Assembly (NCBI RefSeq): GCF_040958095.1
Contig: NC_091215.1
Coordinates: forward strand, 31,622,432 to 31,686,431
Source of the DNA: Procambarus clarkii
Lineage: Eukaryota > Arthropoda > Malacostraca > Decapoda > Cambaridae
DNA length: 64,000 nucleotides
Direction: 5' to 3'
The notes beneath the pieces are model-generated. The model saw only the letters and a program-made list of their open reading frames with translations, did no database searches and was not told the origin of the DNA. Of this stretch, positions 12,446 to 23,279 are shown in pieces (the stretch's first letter is position 1; each line of letters begins with the position of its first letter). Both the position numbers and the translations under genes were made by a program.

Positions 12446-13600
12446 TTGATTGCCGTGGACAACGCTTTCTGCGGGGACTTGGTGCTTTCGGACATTACTG
12501 ATATCTGTGGTTACAAGGTCCGTTGTTATACGCCTCTGGGTGACCGTTTGGTACAACGTGTGATCCGGCATGTTGTTGACATTAGTGCAGACGACATCGA
12601 GGCGCAACTGCAGGATGACGACATTCCATTCTTTGGTGTCAAGAAATTTATGCGTAGAATTGATGGAGACCTGTGTGATACCGGCACTGACCTTATTTTC
12701 TTCACTCCCTCCTCCCCTGATTGGGTTTGGATTAATGGATTCCTTCATAAATTGGAGGTGTACGTCCCCCGTTCCACTCGGTGCTTTCGTTGCAAGGGTT
12801 TTCTTTATACCATACCTCCCATGGCTGCACCAATGACATCCATTGTGGCAAATGCTCTGGTTTAATTACACTCGTGACTGACTCCAACGAGCTCTGTTGC
12901 CCCAACTGTCGTGGTGATCATGCCATCACTTTCAATCAGTGTCCTTCCTATGTTGTGGCACTTGCTAAGGCTCTTCCCGTGGTCACTCAGCCCACCAGTC
13001 ACGCTTTGCCTCATCCTGCCCCGGTTCATTATCACCCACCGCTTCCCCCTCCACCGCCACCTTGGCCCATGCCTGACCTGTTTGTCACCGACGTTCCTCT
13101 CACCCCTGAGGCTTCTTCTCTCCCACCCACCACTCACCCGAGTCCCGATCTTATTGATGCTATTGTTGCTCGTGTTGTGGATGCACTCGAGATGGTGCTG
13201 ATCCACCTCGTCACTAAGTTCTTTCCACAGTCTGTCCTTCCCATTCCTGAGACTGACCCAACGCTCCTCTCCTCTGCTTCTTCTATGGTTGATGTCCATC
13301 CTCCCGCAGCTGCCTCTGCTATCTCCAATGTATTTGAATCGATGCTGGACAATGCCCTTCGGAACTTTGGCGAGCCTTCCCTGTCTCTCTCCCCAGGCTG
13401 TGTTGCCCCACATCTCTGCCCCCGGTACTAAGCGGAAGCAATCCTCCGTCGTCCTGATTTCCAAGGGCCCTGCCACCTTTCCTGATGGGCTTCTTACGTC
13501 GCGTTCTCCCACGACTTGTCCTCGCACCCTTCCTAGGTCTTCCTCCCGTTGTCCTGCTGATGCTTCTGCGAAGTCTGATGCGTTAACGTCCCAGGCGTGA
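12446..13600 (+). pseudogene. Non-LTR retrotransposon ORF1 (gag-like, zinc knuckles), frameshifted
   Basis: ORF1 proteins of jockey/I-type LINEs bind the element RNA; zinc knuckles near the C-terminal side are typical. Here the first frame (12446 to about 12800) has no known signature until it reaches RSTRCFRCKGF. Reading then continues one frame over, in the T-rich run near 12795-12806, into HGCTNDIHCGKCSG and CCPNCRGDHAITFNQCPS, giving two to three CCHC-like knuckles (about 12781-12960). A Pro-rich linker (PPLPPPPPPWP) and a Ser/Pro/Leu-rich tail follow, ending near 13431 with a further shift possible to about 13600. No endonuclease or reverse transcriptase follows, so the copy is truncated as well as frameshifted. 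GC content is far above the flanks, which marks an insertion. Confidence 0.7.
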
Positions 13601-14112
13601 GGCTCCGGATTCCATCTACCAATCTTGCCCTGTTCTAACCTTGCCTGTCCGGTCTTGACTTCCTCTACCCTTCTACACATTCACATTTGCCTCCTTCACA
13701 TCCTTTGCCCCACCCTTCGTCTCTTGCCTCCGTCCCTCGCTTTTTTTACTGCGGCGACGCTTTCTATTCGCCTTCTGTTTTCTTTCTTCCTCTCCTACGT
13801 TCCTTTCCTCTTGTTTATTTTGCCTTTCTCCTCGCCTACCTCGATGACATCGTTAGCTTCTCGACTCGGGTACGTCATGACCGTTGATGTGTTGTTGTGC
13901 ATTGTCATATACACATCTTTCTACATTACCACTCGTGCAGTCATCGGGAGGATGTACCTTCACGCAAACTGCATGTATTGCAAAGAGCAAGAACAAGAAG
14001 AGCTCTGCACACAATGCCTGAGCAGATAAGAAGGTATCTTCAAACTTTAAAACGATCCGATATAAATACACACCCCGCCTCCTGAAACACCAACCCCAAC
14101 AACTCCAAAACC
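13601..14112. other. Pyrimidine-rich flank without recognised gene
   Basis: Follows the LINE ORF1 and is probably part of the same element or its flank. Open frames on both strands show no conserved domain apart from an isolated AYLDDIV-like string that I reject as evidence of a reverse transcriptase. Confidence 0.4.
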
Positions 14113-14114
14113 CC

Positions 14115-14160
14115 AAAAGAATGAGACTAGCCTCAGAATTGGGGCTAGTCTCATTCTTTT
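14115..14160. repeat. Perfect 18-bp inverted repeat (hairpin)
   Basis: Arms AAAAGAATGAGACTAGCC (14115-14132) and its exact reverse complement (14143-14160) are separated by 10 bp. No surrounding element explains it; it could be a terminus of an unrecognised foldback element or the stem of a transcript hairpin. Confidence 0.85.
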
Positions 14161-15064
14161 AGGGTTCAACTGCACAAGCATCAACCTGCAACAAAAAAAC
14201 AGGCAAATGAACCTGAAGTAGCTTCCACCTGTGTTGTCTCATCACTTCAAAAACAAACAAAAACTAGAAGACAAGTGCTTGATTCAAAATAGCATCCCAG
14301 CAAACCCAAGTATCACACAGCCCTTAGGGTAGAGGTAAAAAAAACTTGCCAAACAGCCAGCAGAGGAAGACACAACAAGTCACCATGGGTTTGTAGCAAA
14401 ACTGATGGACAGCCCTCAAAACAAAAGAGATTGAGTGCAAGCTTAGAGGGGTCGAACCATATTGAGCCACACCAATGAACTGCAAGCTTGCCAGGGCCTC
14501 AAAGTGAGCAGGGCACACAGGCAGAATGGACACTCGCTGGATGAATTGACACCGAAAACACGGCTGTGAAGAGCGTTAGAAGTGCGCCGTATAAACAAGC
14601 ATGAAAACCCTAGCGCACCCCTACTCAATAGCCTCGGAATGCTTCCAATCTCAGAGCCTTGTAGAGGAGTCATAAATCCTTGCACTACTCGGGGAGTAGT
14701 CCAAAGCTCCCTTTACTGGCACCAACCAGAGATGTATCCTGTCAGGGCTGGTAAACACTTAGGGAAGGGCTACCCTAGACATATACAGCTTGAGGTGAAC
14801 TTTCCAAAGTCTGCACAACAAGTGAACCTTGGAAACAGGGACATGAAGCAGAATCAAGAAAGAAATAATACACTAACAATTGGGCCCCTACAGGACACAC
14901 TCCAAAAAATGGCCAACACTTATTAAGAAAATCCAGGACCCAAGGAGCTGGCAACTCACACAGTGGTCAAACAAGTCTGACAGCAGGTGAAGGACTAAGG
15001 ATTGTTGACACGGGGAGCCAGCAACTCTCATGGTGCTCCACCTCGACTCGAAACTGAACCTCGC

Positions 15065-18000
15065 CGAGGCAAAACATTTAAATGAGAGCAGGAATGAAGA
15101 AGAAATAAATTCTTTTTTCTACAAAGTGATAGGGGTAGGCAAACCAGTAAAGTGGTACATAAAGGCAAACCAACAAAATCAATAGAGAGAGGGGGAGTGA
15201 AGAATAAGGAGAGGGGGAACAAGTTCCTGAAGATTGCATACACCAACATAGATGGAGTGAGATCGAAGATACTGGAGTTAAGTGATGTAATACAGCTGCA
15301 GACACCAGACATTGTTGCACTCACGGAGACAAAACTTGAAGATGTAATTTTAAATGAGGTCATATTCCCAAGGGGCTACTCAATTTGGAGACGGGACAGA
15401 AAAATTAGGAAAGGCGGTGGCGTTGCTGTGCTGGTAAAAGAACACCTAAAGGTGAAGGAAATAATGACTGCCAATCCACAAGAAGTTGACATAATAGCAC
15501 TAGAGATCTGCTATGAGGATGATAAACTAATGATGATAAATGCATATAGTCCACCGCCAAGCAGCACATGGTCAAAGGAGGAGCTAGATAGTAAACGTGA
15601 AGGTCTTATAACAATAATGAGAGAGATTATAGCGAGAGCGGATAACGATAGATCACGACTGTTGATAGTCGGTGACTTCAACTTGAAATCCATAGACTGG
15701 GAAGCATATGAAGCTAAAACAGAAGATTTTTGGACCTGTAAATTTGTAGACCTCATCCTGGAAACATTCTTGTATCAACATGTTAAACAAGCTACGAGGA
15801 TGAGGGAAGGGGACGTTCCCTCCATGCTAGATTTGATATTTACCAGGAAGGAGGAAGAGATATTTGACATTCAGTACCTTCCTCCCTTGGGTAAAAGTGA
15901 CCATGTCTTTTTGGGAATAAAGTATGCAATGCGTTATAAGCTGGAAGAAAATAAGGAGGTTGAAGCAGTTGAAAAACCAGACTTCAGGAGAGGACATTAT
16001 GGTGACCTTAGAAATTTTTTTAGTGAGTATAATTGGACAGACTTGATGCTAGGCAAGGAAGTGAATGAGATGTATGGCAAGTTTTGTGAAATATATGATA
16101 AAGGCACAAAAAAATTTATACCAAAACAGAGATGCAGGACCAGAAAACAGGATTGGTTCGACAGAAATTGTGAGAGGGCAAGAGACCAAAAGACACAAAA
16201 ATGGAATCAGTATAGGAAGAGGCCAAACCCCCAAACATACCAGCGATACAAAGATGCGAGAAACAATTATACAGCAGTAAGGAGAGAGGCAGAAAGAAAT
16301 TTTGAAAAAGGGATAGCAGATAAATGTAAAACAGAACCGGGCCTATTCTACAAATTCATAAACAACAAATTGCAGGTAAAGGATAATATCCAGAGGTTGG
16401 AAATGGGAAACAGATTCACGGAAAATGAAAAGGAAATGTGTGAAACATTAAATGAAAAGTTCCAAAGTGTGTTTGTACAAAATGAAATCTTCAGAGAACC
16501 AGACACAATAAGAATTCCAGAGAACAACATAGAGCGGATAGAGGTGTCTAGAGATGAAGTGGAAAATATGCTAAAGGAGCTCGGGAGGAACAAAGCAGCT
16601 GGCCCAGATGGCGTTTCACCATGGGTTCTGAGAGAATGTGCATCTGAGCTCAGCATTCCACTTCACCTGATCTTTCAGGCATCCCTGTGTACAGGAATCG
16701 TAGCAGACGTGTGGAAACAGGCTAACATAGTTCCAATCTACAAAAGTGGCAGCAGGGAAGACCCCCTCAATTATAGACCTGTATCATTGACAAGTGTAAT
16801 AGTGAAAGTATTGGAAAAGCTAATCAAAACTAAATGGGTAGAACACCTGGAGAGAAATGATATAATATCAGACAGACAGTATGGTTTTCGATCAGGAAGA
16901 TCCTGTGTATCGAATTTACTCAGTTTCTATGATCGGGCCACAGAGATATTACAGGAAAGAGATGGCTGGGTTGACTGCATCTATCTGGACCTAAAAAAGG
17001 CTTTCGACAGAGTTCCACATAAGAGGTTGTTCTGGAAACTGGAAAATATTGGAGGGGTGACAGGTAAGCTTCTATCATGGATGAAAAATTTTCTGACTGA
17101 TAGAAAAATGAGGGCAGTAATCAGAGGCAATGTATCAGAATGGAGAAATGTCACAAGTGGAGTACCACAGGGTTCACTTCTTGCACCAGTGATGTTTATT
17201 GTGTACATAAATGATCTACCAGTTGGTATACAGAATTATATGAACATGTTTGCTGATGATGCTAAGATAATAGGAAGGATAAGAAATATAGATGATTGTC
17301 ATGCCCTTCAAGAAGACCTGGACAAAATAAGTATATGGAGCACCACTTGGCAAATGGAATTTAATGTTAATAAATGTCATGTTATGGAATGTGGAATAGG
17401 AGAACATAGACCCCACACAACCTATATATTATGTGAGAAATCTTTAAAGAATTCTGATAAAGAAAGAGATCTAGGAGTGGTTCTAGATAGAAAACTATCA
17501 CCTGAGGACCACATTAAGAATATTGTGCAAGGAGCCTATGCAATGCTTTCTAACTTCAGAATTGCATTTAAATACATGGATGGCGATATACTAAAGAAGT
17601 TGTTCATGACTTTTGTTAGGCCAAAGCTAGAATATGCAGCTGTTGTGTGGTGCCCATATCTTAAGAAGCACATCAACAAACTGGAAAAGGTGCAAAGACA
17701 TGCTACTAAGTGGCTCCCAGAACTGAAGGGCAAGAGCTACGAGGAGAGGTTAGAAGCATTAAATATGCCAAAACTAGAAGACAGAAGAAAAAGAGGTGAT
17801 ATGATCACTACGTACAAAATAGTAACAGGAATTGATAAAATCGACAGGGAAGACTTCCTGAGACCTGGAACTTCAAGAACAAGAGGCCATAGATTTAAAC
17901 TAGCTAAACACAGATGCCGAAGAAATATAAGAAAATTCACCTTCGCAAATAGAGTGGTAGACGGTTGGAACAAGTTAAGTGAGAAGGTGGTGGAGGCCAA

Positions 18001-18115
18001 GACCGTCAGTAGTTTCAAAGCGTTATATGACAAAGAGTGCTGGGAAGACGGGACACCACGAGCGTAGCTCTCATCCTGTAACTACACTTAGGTAATTACA
18101 CTTAGGTAATTACCT
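15065..18115 (+). mobile_element. CR1/jockey-group LINE, near full ORF2
   Basis: Insertion of a non-LTR retrotransposon on the plus strand. It consists of a complete endonuclease-reverse transcriptase ORF and a very short 3' region after the stop that ends in two copies of CACTTAGGTAATTA, a tandem 3' terminus like that of CR1-type elements. No ORF1 is present. The 5' end lies within DIRS sequence, so the copy is probably 5'-truncated just before the endonuclease domain. Confidence 0.85.
15152..18067 (+). CDS. LINE ORF2: APE endonuclease plus reverse transcriptase
   Basis: The ORF2 protein nicks target DNA and primes reverse transcription of the LINE RNA on it. Counting from the GTG at 15152 (971 codons), an APE-type endonuclease occupies about residues 25-255 with YTNIDGVRSK, LTETK (57-61), GDFN (174-177) and SDH (249-251). 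The reverse transcriptase spans about 460-790, with AGPDGVSPW (483-491), NYRPVSLTS (540-548), YGFRSGRSC (577-585), YLDLKKAFD (611-619), GVPQGSLLAP (670-679) and the catalytic FADD (700-703). The C-terminal region ends in KALYDKECWEDG. No stop or frameshift interrupts it and every catalytic residue named is present. The frame is open back to a stop at 15095-15097 but has no ATG before the endonuclease, so the native start is lost or lies in a missing ORF1 junction. Clade is CR1/jockey-like by motif; exact clade not determined. Confidence 0.93.
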   Translation: MVHKGKPTKSIERGGVKNKERGNKFLKIAYTNIDGVRSKILELSDVIQLQTPDIVALTETKLEDVILNEVIFPRGYSIWRRDRKIRKGGGVAVLVKEHLKVKEIMTANPQEVDIIALEICYEDDKLMMINAYSPPPSSTWSKEELDSKREGLITIMREIIARADNDRSRLLIVGDFNLKSIDWEAYEAKTEDFWTCKFVDLILETFLYQHVKQATRMREGDVPSMLDLIFTRKEEEIFDIQYLPPLGKSDHVFLGIKYAMRYKLEENKEVEAVEKPDFRRGHYGDLRNFFSEYNWTDLMLGKEVNEMYGKFCEIYDKGTKKFIPKQRCRTRKQDWFDRNCERARDQKTQKWNQYRKRPNPQTYQRYKDARNNYTAVRREAERNFEKGIADKCKTEPGLFYKFINNKLQVKDNIQRLEMGNRFTENEKEMCETLNEKFQSVFVQNEIFREPDTIRIPENNIERIEVSRDEVENMLKELGRNKAAGPDGVSPWVLRECASELSIPLHLIFQASLCTGIVADVWKQANIVPIYKSGSREDPLNYRPVSLTSVIVKVLEKLIKTKWVEHLERNDIISDRQYGFRSGRSCVSNLLSFYDRATEILQERDGWVDCIYLDLKKAFDRVPHKRLFWKLENIGGVTGKLLSWMKNFLTDRKMRAVIRGNVSEWRNVTSGVPQGSLLAPVMFIVYINDLPVGIQNYMNMFADDAKIIGRIRNIDDCHALQEDLDKISIWSTTWQMEFNVNKCHVMECGIGEHRPHTTYILCEKSLKNSDKERDLGVVLDRKLSPEDHIKNIVQGAYAMLSNFRIAFKYMDGDILKKLFMTFVRPKLEYAAVVWCPYLKKHINKLEKVQRHATKWLPELKGKSYEERLEALNMPKLEDRRKRGDMITTYKIVTGIDKIDREDFLRPGTSRTRGHRFKLAKHRCRRNIRKFTFANRVVDGWNKLSEKVVEAKTVSSFKALYDKECWEDGTPRA

Positions 18116-18365
18116 GGTTAGTCAGCTGTTAATATGGTGTGTGTGATTTATTTGCTGTATTGTTTATCTTCTGTGAACCTTGCAGATCTCTATTTTGTTT
18201 CACTTCCTTTCTGGGGGTCTGTTTCTTTATAAACATGAATCCCCTGCTCCCTGCACATCCATGAAGAGGTCAGGTTATGGGCTCTGGTCTCTGGTGTCTT
18301 AAGGATTTGCAAAAACTGATGTGACTTATAGTTAAGGAGTGCAGCTAACTACAGGGAACTACCAT

Positions 18366-19650
18366 GCACCCATCAAGAAAAAGTGTCCAGTTATAAGACC
18401 CTTTTCCCCCCTCCAAAGGAAATTCAACTAAACACTGTATAATAAAACATTGTCTTCTGATTGGCTCTCGGTAGCACTGATACTGCTAAGCTTAAAGATA
18501 GCACCAGGCCTCTAAGACTCACCTATACCGGGACCCAAGTAATGTAAGAGCTTGATTATTACGATTTCATTAACCTGAATATCCAAGTAATCCTAATTAT
18601 TTCACATTTGGGTTTTCACCTTTTTTTTTTCTTTTAAACCTAATTAAAAGGTTCTACCAAACGAAAAACTTGAATACATTGAAGGTCATGTAAGAAGGAC
18701 TTACCAACTCTAATAAAAAATTCTGGTTACTGAGAGTTCTGCCAAACAAAAACTCAAATAAATTAGAATTTTTTAATTTTTGTATTTTTCCAATAATAAA
18801 AAAAAAAATTGGCTAACTCAAATGGGGGTGAGGCCCCATGAGCACAGACAATACAGGTAAAAGGAGTCTGGGATTTAGAGATCTACCAAAAACAGGACAA
18901 CAACCAAAAATAAGCTTCTGCTTGCAAAAAGTATGGGGTGCATAATAAAGAAATATATTGAAAAAAAAAGGAAACCAAAACAAACTGTAGTCTGCCACAG
19001 GTGAACAACCCTAACTCTGGTGTGCCCAGCTGATGCCAGATGGCAATTAAGCTCATAAGAGAACCCTCACCAGCTGCCAGGACTGAACCTATTGCAACAT
19101 ATTCTGTATATTGAAATTGATTTGTCCTAAAAATAAAAAAACAAATACAAACTCATGCCAATAAAAATTTTTTTTTATTAAACTATACCGGCAGGATGGA
19201 AAAGGTTCTGTAGCAAGGTAGAAATAACAACAATTGTTTGTAAGGAAATTAAGAGGAAACAAACAGCACACATACAAGTTACTTAAACAAAATATCTACA
19301 CTACTATGACATCAAACCTGATTAATTTTGTGTGTACAGCTCTGGAATCATCTTATTTACCTGACACGAGTCAGGTATAAATATTCGAGATATTTTCACA
19401 AGTTGCAATTAGGCACACACGAAAAAAATGTGATACATAATTTTAAAATAGTCAACTCACTGAGAGGTTATCTAAAAACCACTTAAATAAATAATAAAAT
19501 TATTTTAAAACTTCACCAATTAATAAGTTTTTTACAGGATGTTACTTTTATGGAGAAACAATTTTGACAAATTAGCAAACTCTACTGAAAAATATTGAAT
19601 AACTTTTAATAAACCTTCTGCTAACTAGGTTACACAATGCTGTTACTTCA
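18366..19650. other. AT-rich stretch without recognised gene
   Basis: No coding signal. It includes poly-T/poly-A runs and a short match (about 18930-18950) to the dispersed repeat at 4395-4415. Confidence 0.55.
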
Positions 19651-20162
19651 AAAAACCAGCGTTGAATGTAATGAAACGCCATTTTCTGGGTGAATCCCAG
19701 AGGCTCCCCGGAGCTATCCATAGCTGATATACATACCTTAACTATTTGGCATCAGTCGATGTGGGTGGACTTCTAGGCCCACCAAGGACCACGAGCCAGA
19801 ACCTAGCACCCTCCCAGAGGTACGAGGAGCAATGGCCCATAGATATGTACGTGTCATTTGGAGCATTCTATATCTACCATCGACCGGGACAGGCACCCAA
19901 AAAGGTAAGTGCCACAAAATAAACCCCTATTCTGGTTAACAACGAAAATCAGCAAACGAGTGGACAGAACTCCCCAAAAGAAAAACGAATAAACAAGCCA
20001 GATGTCACACAAGCCGCGCCGTATGTCTGCACAGACACCCCCCCCCCTCGGAAGGGGAAAGGGGGAGCCCCAGACCCTTGTGCTGGCAATCCACACCCTA
20101 GTTCTGAGGCTGGATATCAAAAACGTCAAAATATGCAGACCGGAGGGAGGAAGGGAGGGTTG

Positions 20163-20254
20163 CCGGGGAGCCTCCGGGACTCGCCCAGAAAATGGCGTTT
20201 CATTACATTCAACGCTGGTTTTTTGGGGGGAACCCCTACAGCTTCCCAGAGCTA
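20163..20254. other. Internal complementary region (ICR) of DIRS copy A
   Basis: First part is the reverse complement of the left terminus (19656-19716), second part the reverse complement of the right terminus (about 23245-23279), fused head to tail. In DIRS-1 this block templates joining of the ends during circle formation. Confidence 0.85.
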
Positions 20255-20321
20255 CTTCACCAAAGACAGAAACAGTGGGACGCATCTGGGAGGTGGTCGG
20301 TGCTCACACCACAACACAAAG

Positions 20322-21110
20322 TCAAGACAACAGGCTGCAACAGTCAACCCTAGGCGACATAGGCCCAACGAGGCCCAGGAACAGACACGAGGGAGCACGC
20401 AGCCAGGACCCACCGCGATCGCCAACACAACCCTGTGCCCGAATGCCAGCCCAAGACATGCCACCAATGATGGCAGCAAGCACAGCAAACCTACAAACAT
20501 CAAGGGCATGGGAAGACACCGCAGTCTGGTTAGAAAGAAGGACTTAGCAGACAACCGGAGAGACCGAACCCAAGAACAGGAAGGGAAACCAGATCAATCC
20601 AAAGCGTAGCTCGGCCACAGAGGCCGTGGCGCGCAAGAACGGAGGAGAGCCGCAACCGGACACAAGAAGCACCCCGGCCAACCAACCAAGCAGCAACAAC
20701 CCCAGGGACCCCTCTGGAACTGAAGAGGCCACAACAAACCAAAGGGAATAGAGAAAAAGAGCATCCTGCTCCAGAGCAGGATGGCACAGGTGGAGCATGA
20801 GCAGGCCGGAGGGAAACAATGCCCGAGACAACTCGGGAATGGTGCAGAAGGAATAACAAAATTACTGGAGCAATCTGAAGCGGCTCCACCAGTGCCACAC
20901 GAGATAGGGTGACGTTATGCGGCCAGAAAACAGCCCTGAACTACCACAAGAGAAGGAAAAGACCATGACAACAAGGTTATCGCAGTTATCTATGAAGAGA
21001 TAAAGACCGCCAGAAAACCTCATACTGCCACCGAGACAAAGCAAACAGGAGGGACACATTCAAAAAGCCACCTGACCACCAAATAAAGGGTGATAGACAC
21101 TAGTCAAAAG
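20322..21110 (-). pseudogene. DIRS tyrosine recombinase, degenerate (copy A)
   Basis: The enzyme integrates the circular DNA copy of the element by site-specific-type recombination. N-terminal parts are recognisable in three frames (SVYHPLFGGQVAF near 21060, then SRWQYEV..., then VEPLQIA and SLRPAHAP near 20870-20800) and line up with the copy at 52.2 kb. The catalytic C-terminal end appears as LDVCRFAVLAAIIGGMSWAG near 20480-20420, equivalent to HDVRKFAALAAVFGNMSWSD in the copy at 48.5 kb; the HxxR box is damaged here. Several frameshifts make it non-functional. Confidence 0.65.
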
Positions 21111-21239
21111 TACCAGACAAGAATACTCAAGGAGAAGACCAAACCAGCCCCACCACGGACCAGACTGACCATGTAAAAGAGGCGGAGCCACGGGAAAACC
21201 CCTGGATGCAGACACCGAGCAAGCCGCACCAGAACCAAG

Positions 21240-22211
21240 GCAGTCAAAGAACGAAAAAGAACGCCTGCCAGGGAACAGGAACCCAAACCCGGCGAGCCAG
21301 GAAAGAACCAACCTGGCAAAGCAGAAACGCCTCATCCGGGAGGCACCCCCCCCCTCTGGGACCCCTGAAGGAACAATAAGCCTGATAACAGACAAGAAGC
21401 TGCTGCTTGCAGAAACTGCCAACCGCAACTCCGCAAACAGCAAGGGCAAAAAGAGCAGCGAAAAACCTAAGCGCCAAGGCCCAAGAAGAGGCCAACAAGG
21501 AGCTGAGCACCACGAGCCGAAACCTGAGATGCGAAGCGAAAAACAGTGACACCGCAACCCACAGGAGCAGCACCACCAGCCCCAACAGGGTAGAACGAAG
21601 CACCACGTCAGGGCCCCGAGGACGAGCCGTCCTCCATAGCCCCGGCCTCACAAGAAAAAGCCGGGGCAGCCAAAATAGCAGGAAGAGAGCAGGCCCACTG
21701 GAACTACGGCCTGAGGAACAGACTTGAATGCCCCCTATGCAACCCTGGAAGGGGTAAACCCCAAAACTGCCCGAGTCTCAAACCTCGAAATCCTGCCCTG
21801 ACCCCGAAGCCCTCAGACGCCACGGAGCCGGAAGCAGGAGGATTGGAGGGGACTGAATGAACCACAGCAGGGGAAGAACGAGGGGGCGCAGACTGAACCA
21901 GAGCCAACACAACCAACACCCCCAAGTCCAGGTCCCGAGAAGCAAAATGGGGCAGCCTCGGGGCATCCGGGGAAGCAACCAAAACTACACCTATCCAGCA
22001 ATGCACGAGCCGCCTGCACCTGAAGAATATCATCAACAGAGTGGGTGATCGGAGCCATAAACAAGCAACAAAGCTCGCAGGACTCAGGGTCAAATGTGTC
22101 ACCGACCCAACAGACAGCATGATGGAGGCAAAAACAATGAGCATCGCCCTGAGACAAGGGGACAGAGCAACCCTCAAACTCACACAATGCAAGAGGGGAC
22201 ACAGGGGTCAC
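21240..22211 (-). pseudogene. DIRS gag-like ORF with Cys/His cluster (copy A)
   Basis: The N-terminal part reads CEFEGCSVPLSQGD, then HCFCLHHAVCW and FDPESCELCC: a regular array of cysteines and histidines (C-x3-C, H-x-x-x-C-x-x-H-x-x-C, C-x-x-C) that fits a zinc-binding gag domain. The same cluster recurs at 36.7, 45.8, 47.4 and 57.0 kb. A Ser/Pro-rich middle and a C-terminal region with LGPWRLGFS and LLFAEL follow in shifted frames. DIRS gag is thought to package element RNA. The recombinase begins directly after the gag C-terminus, so the polymerase region between them has been lost. Confidence 0.6.
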
Positions 22212-23279
22212 ACCCAGTGGACCCGAGTGCCCCCCACGGGGATTCCCAGGGCCTCTAGACTGGGTCTGCTAAGGATTATCCCAGGCAGGGTACTGCTAAC
22301 CGGCACACCAAACTACCAGGCAAACTGCAAAAAGCTGAACTCACGGTACGTGTCCACTCACGAGGGCAAGGCAGAGGGTGCCACCACACAAACGATCCTA
22401 AGATGAGGGGAAGGAAGAACACAAGGCAGACCCCCCCCTATCAGGCAAAAACAAAAAGAAAAGAAAACCTCGCAAGAGGACAACATACCCAAAGAGAACA
22501 GAGCCGGCCGCTGTTAAAGGTGAAAACTAGCTACGCAGTACCCTGTGCCCCACCAGTGCAATAACTGCCACTTACCCCAAATCAAATAAGGGCGGAAAAC
22601 AACCCACACACTTGGGGCTGCCAAGTGCCAAGCAGCAAAAGGCCAACAGAGGTAGACCTAAGGTGACTTATGGAAGGGAGCCCCAAGCCCCAAGGGCGGT
22701 ACTTACAGAGCACTCAGGGAAGGTGACCCTAAACACATGCAGCCCGAGTACCTGAGAAATTACTTCCAACTTGCACGCCACTGTAAGAGCAGTACTGAAA
22801 CCAAAAACAGCACTGAGAGAAGACTGGAGTTGGAGCCACACAACTATGCGCGATCCCATCAGCCGAGGAACTGGGGTGTGGGTCGCTGGCACGAGGGGTC
22901 TGGGGCTCCCCCTTCCCGGGTAGGGGGGAGCTGTGCAGACATGTGGCGTGGCTCGTGTGATGTCTTGCTTTTTTGCTCGTTTTTCTTTTGGCGAGTTCTG
23001 TCCACTCTTTCCCAATTTTCGTTGTTAACCAGAATAGGGGTTTGTTTTGTGGTGCTTACCTTTCTGGGTGCCTGTCCCGGTCGATGGCAGATATATAATA
23101 CTTCAAATCACATGTGTATTTTTATGGGCCATTGCTCCTCGTGCCTCTGTGAGGGAGCCAGGTTCTGGCTCGTGGTCCCCGGTAGGCTGAACTCCACCCA
23201 CATCGACTGATGCTAAATAGTTAGGGTATCCATATCAGCCATGGACAGCTCCGGGGAGCTGTATGGGCTCCCCCAGAAA

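Larger units (their letters stand above)
14600..18365 (-). mobile_element. Old DIRS-like element split by a LINE insertion
   Basis: 14690-15060 matches the 5' region of the DIRS copy at 37140-37440 (shared landmarks include CACAACAAGTGA, ATTGGGCCCCTACAGGA and AATCCAGGACCCAA). The sequence resumes at about 18116 with GGTTAGTCAGCTGTTA, which corresponds to GTGGTCAGCTGCTA at 37460, and then a right inverted terminal repeat containing CTTTCTGGGGGTCTG and GGTCTCTGGTG. The LINE at about 15065-18115 therefore interrupts one continuous DIRS copy. No intact DIRS coding sequence remains. Confidence 0.6.
19651..23279 (-). mobile_element. DIRS1-like retrotransposon copy A (RT-less), with both ITRs and ICR
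   Basis: Left end AACCAGCGTTGAATGTAATG at 19655; right end GCTCCCCCAGAAAG at 23279. Inverted terminal repeats of roughly 0.4 kb (about 19700-20130 and 22850-23270) share CACCCAAAAAGGTAAG-type and GTCGATGG-type landmarks in opposite orientation. A 92-bp block at 20163-20254 is the complement of the left end joined to the complement of the right end, the internal complementary region used by DIRS elements to form a circular intermediate. Inside, on the minus strand, are gag (about 22211-21240) and tyrosine recombinase (about 21110-20320). Reverse transcriptase and RNase H are absent, so this copy could only move in trans. Confidence 0.85.

Noticed and set aside
13834-13865. AYLDDIVSFS-like string resembling a Gypsy reverse transcriptase motif
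   Set aside because: No other RT motif lies within reach in any plus-strand frame, and the surrounding sequence is a low-complexity pyrimidine-rich stretch; probably coincidence.
20002-20609. Plus-strand open frames in DIRS copy A
   Set aside because: Antisense shadows of ITR, ICR and recombinase; no conserved domain.
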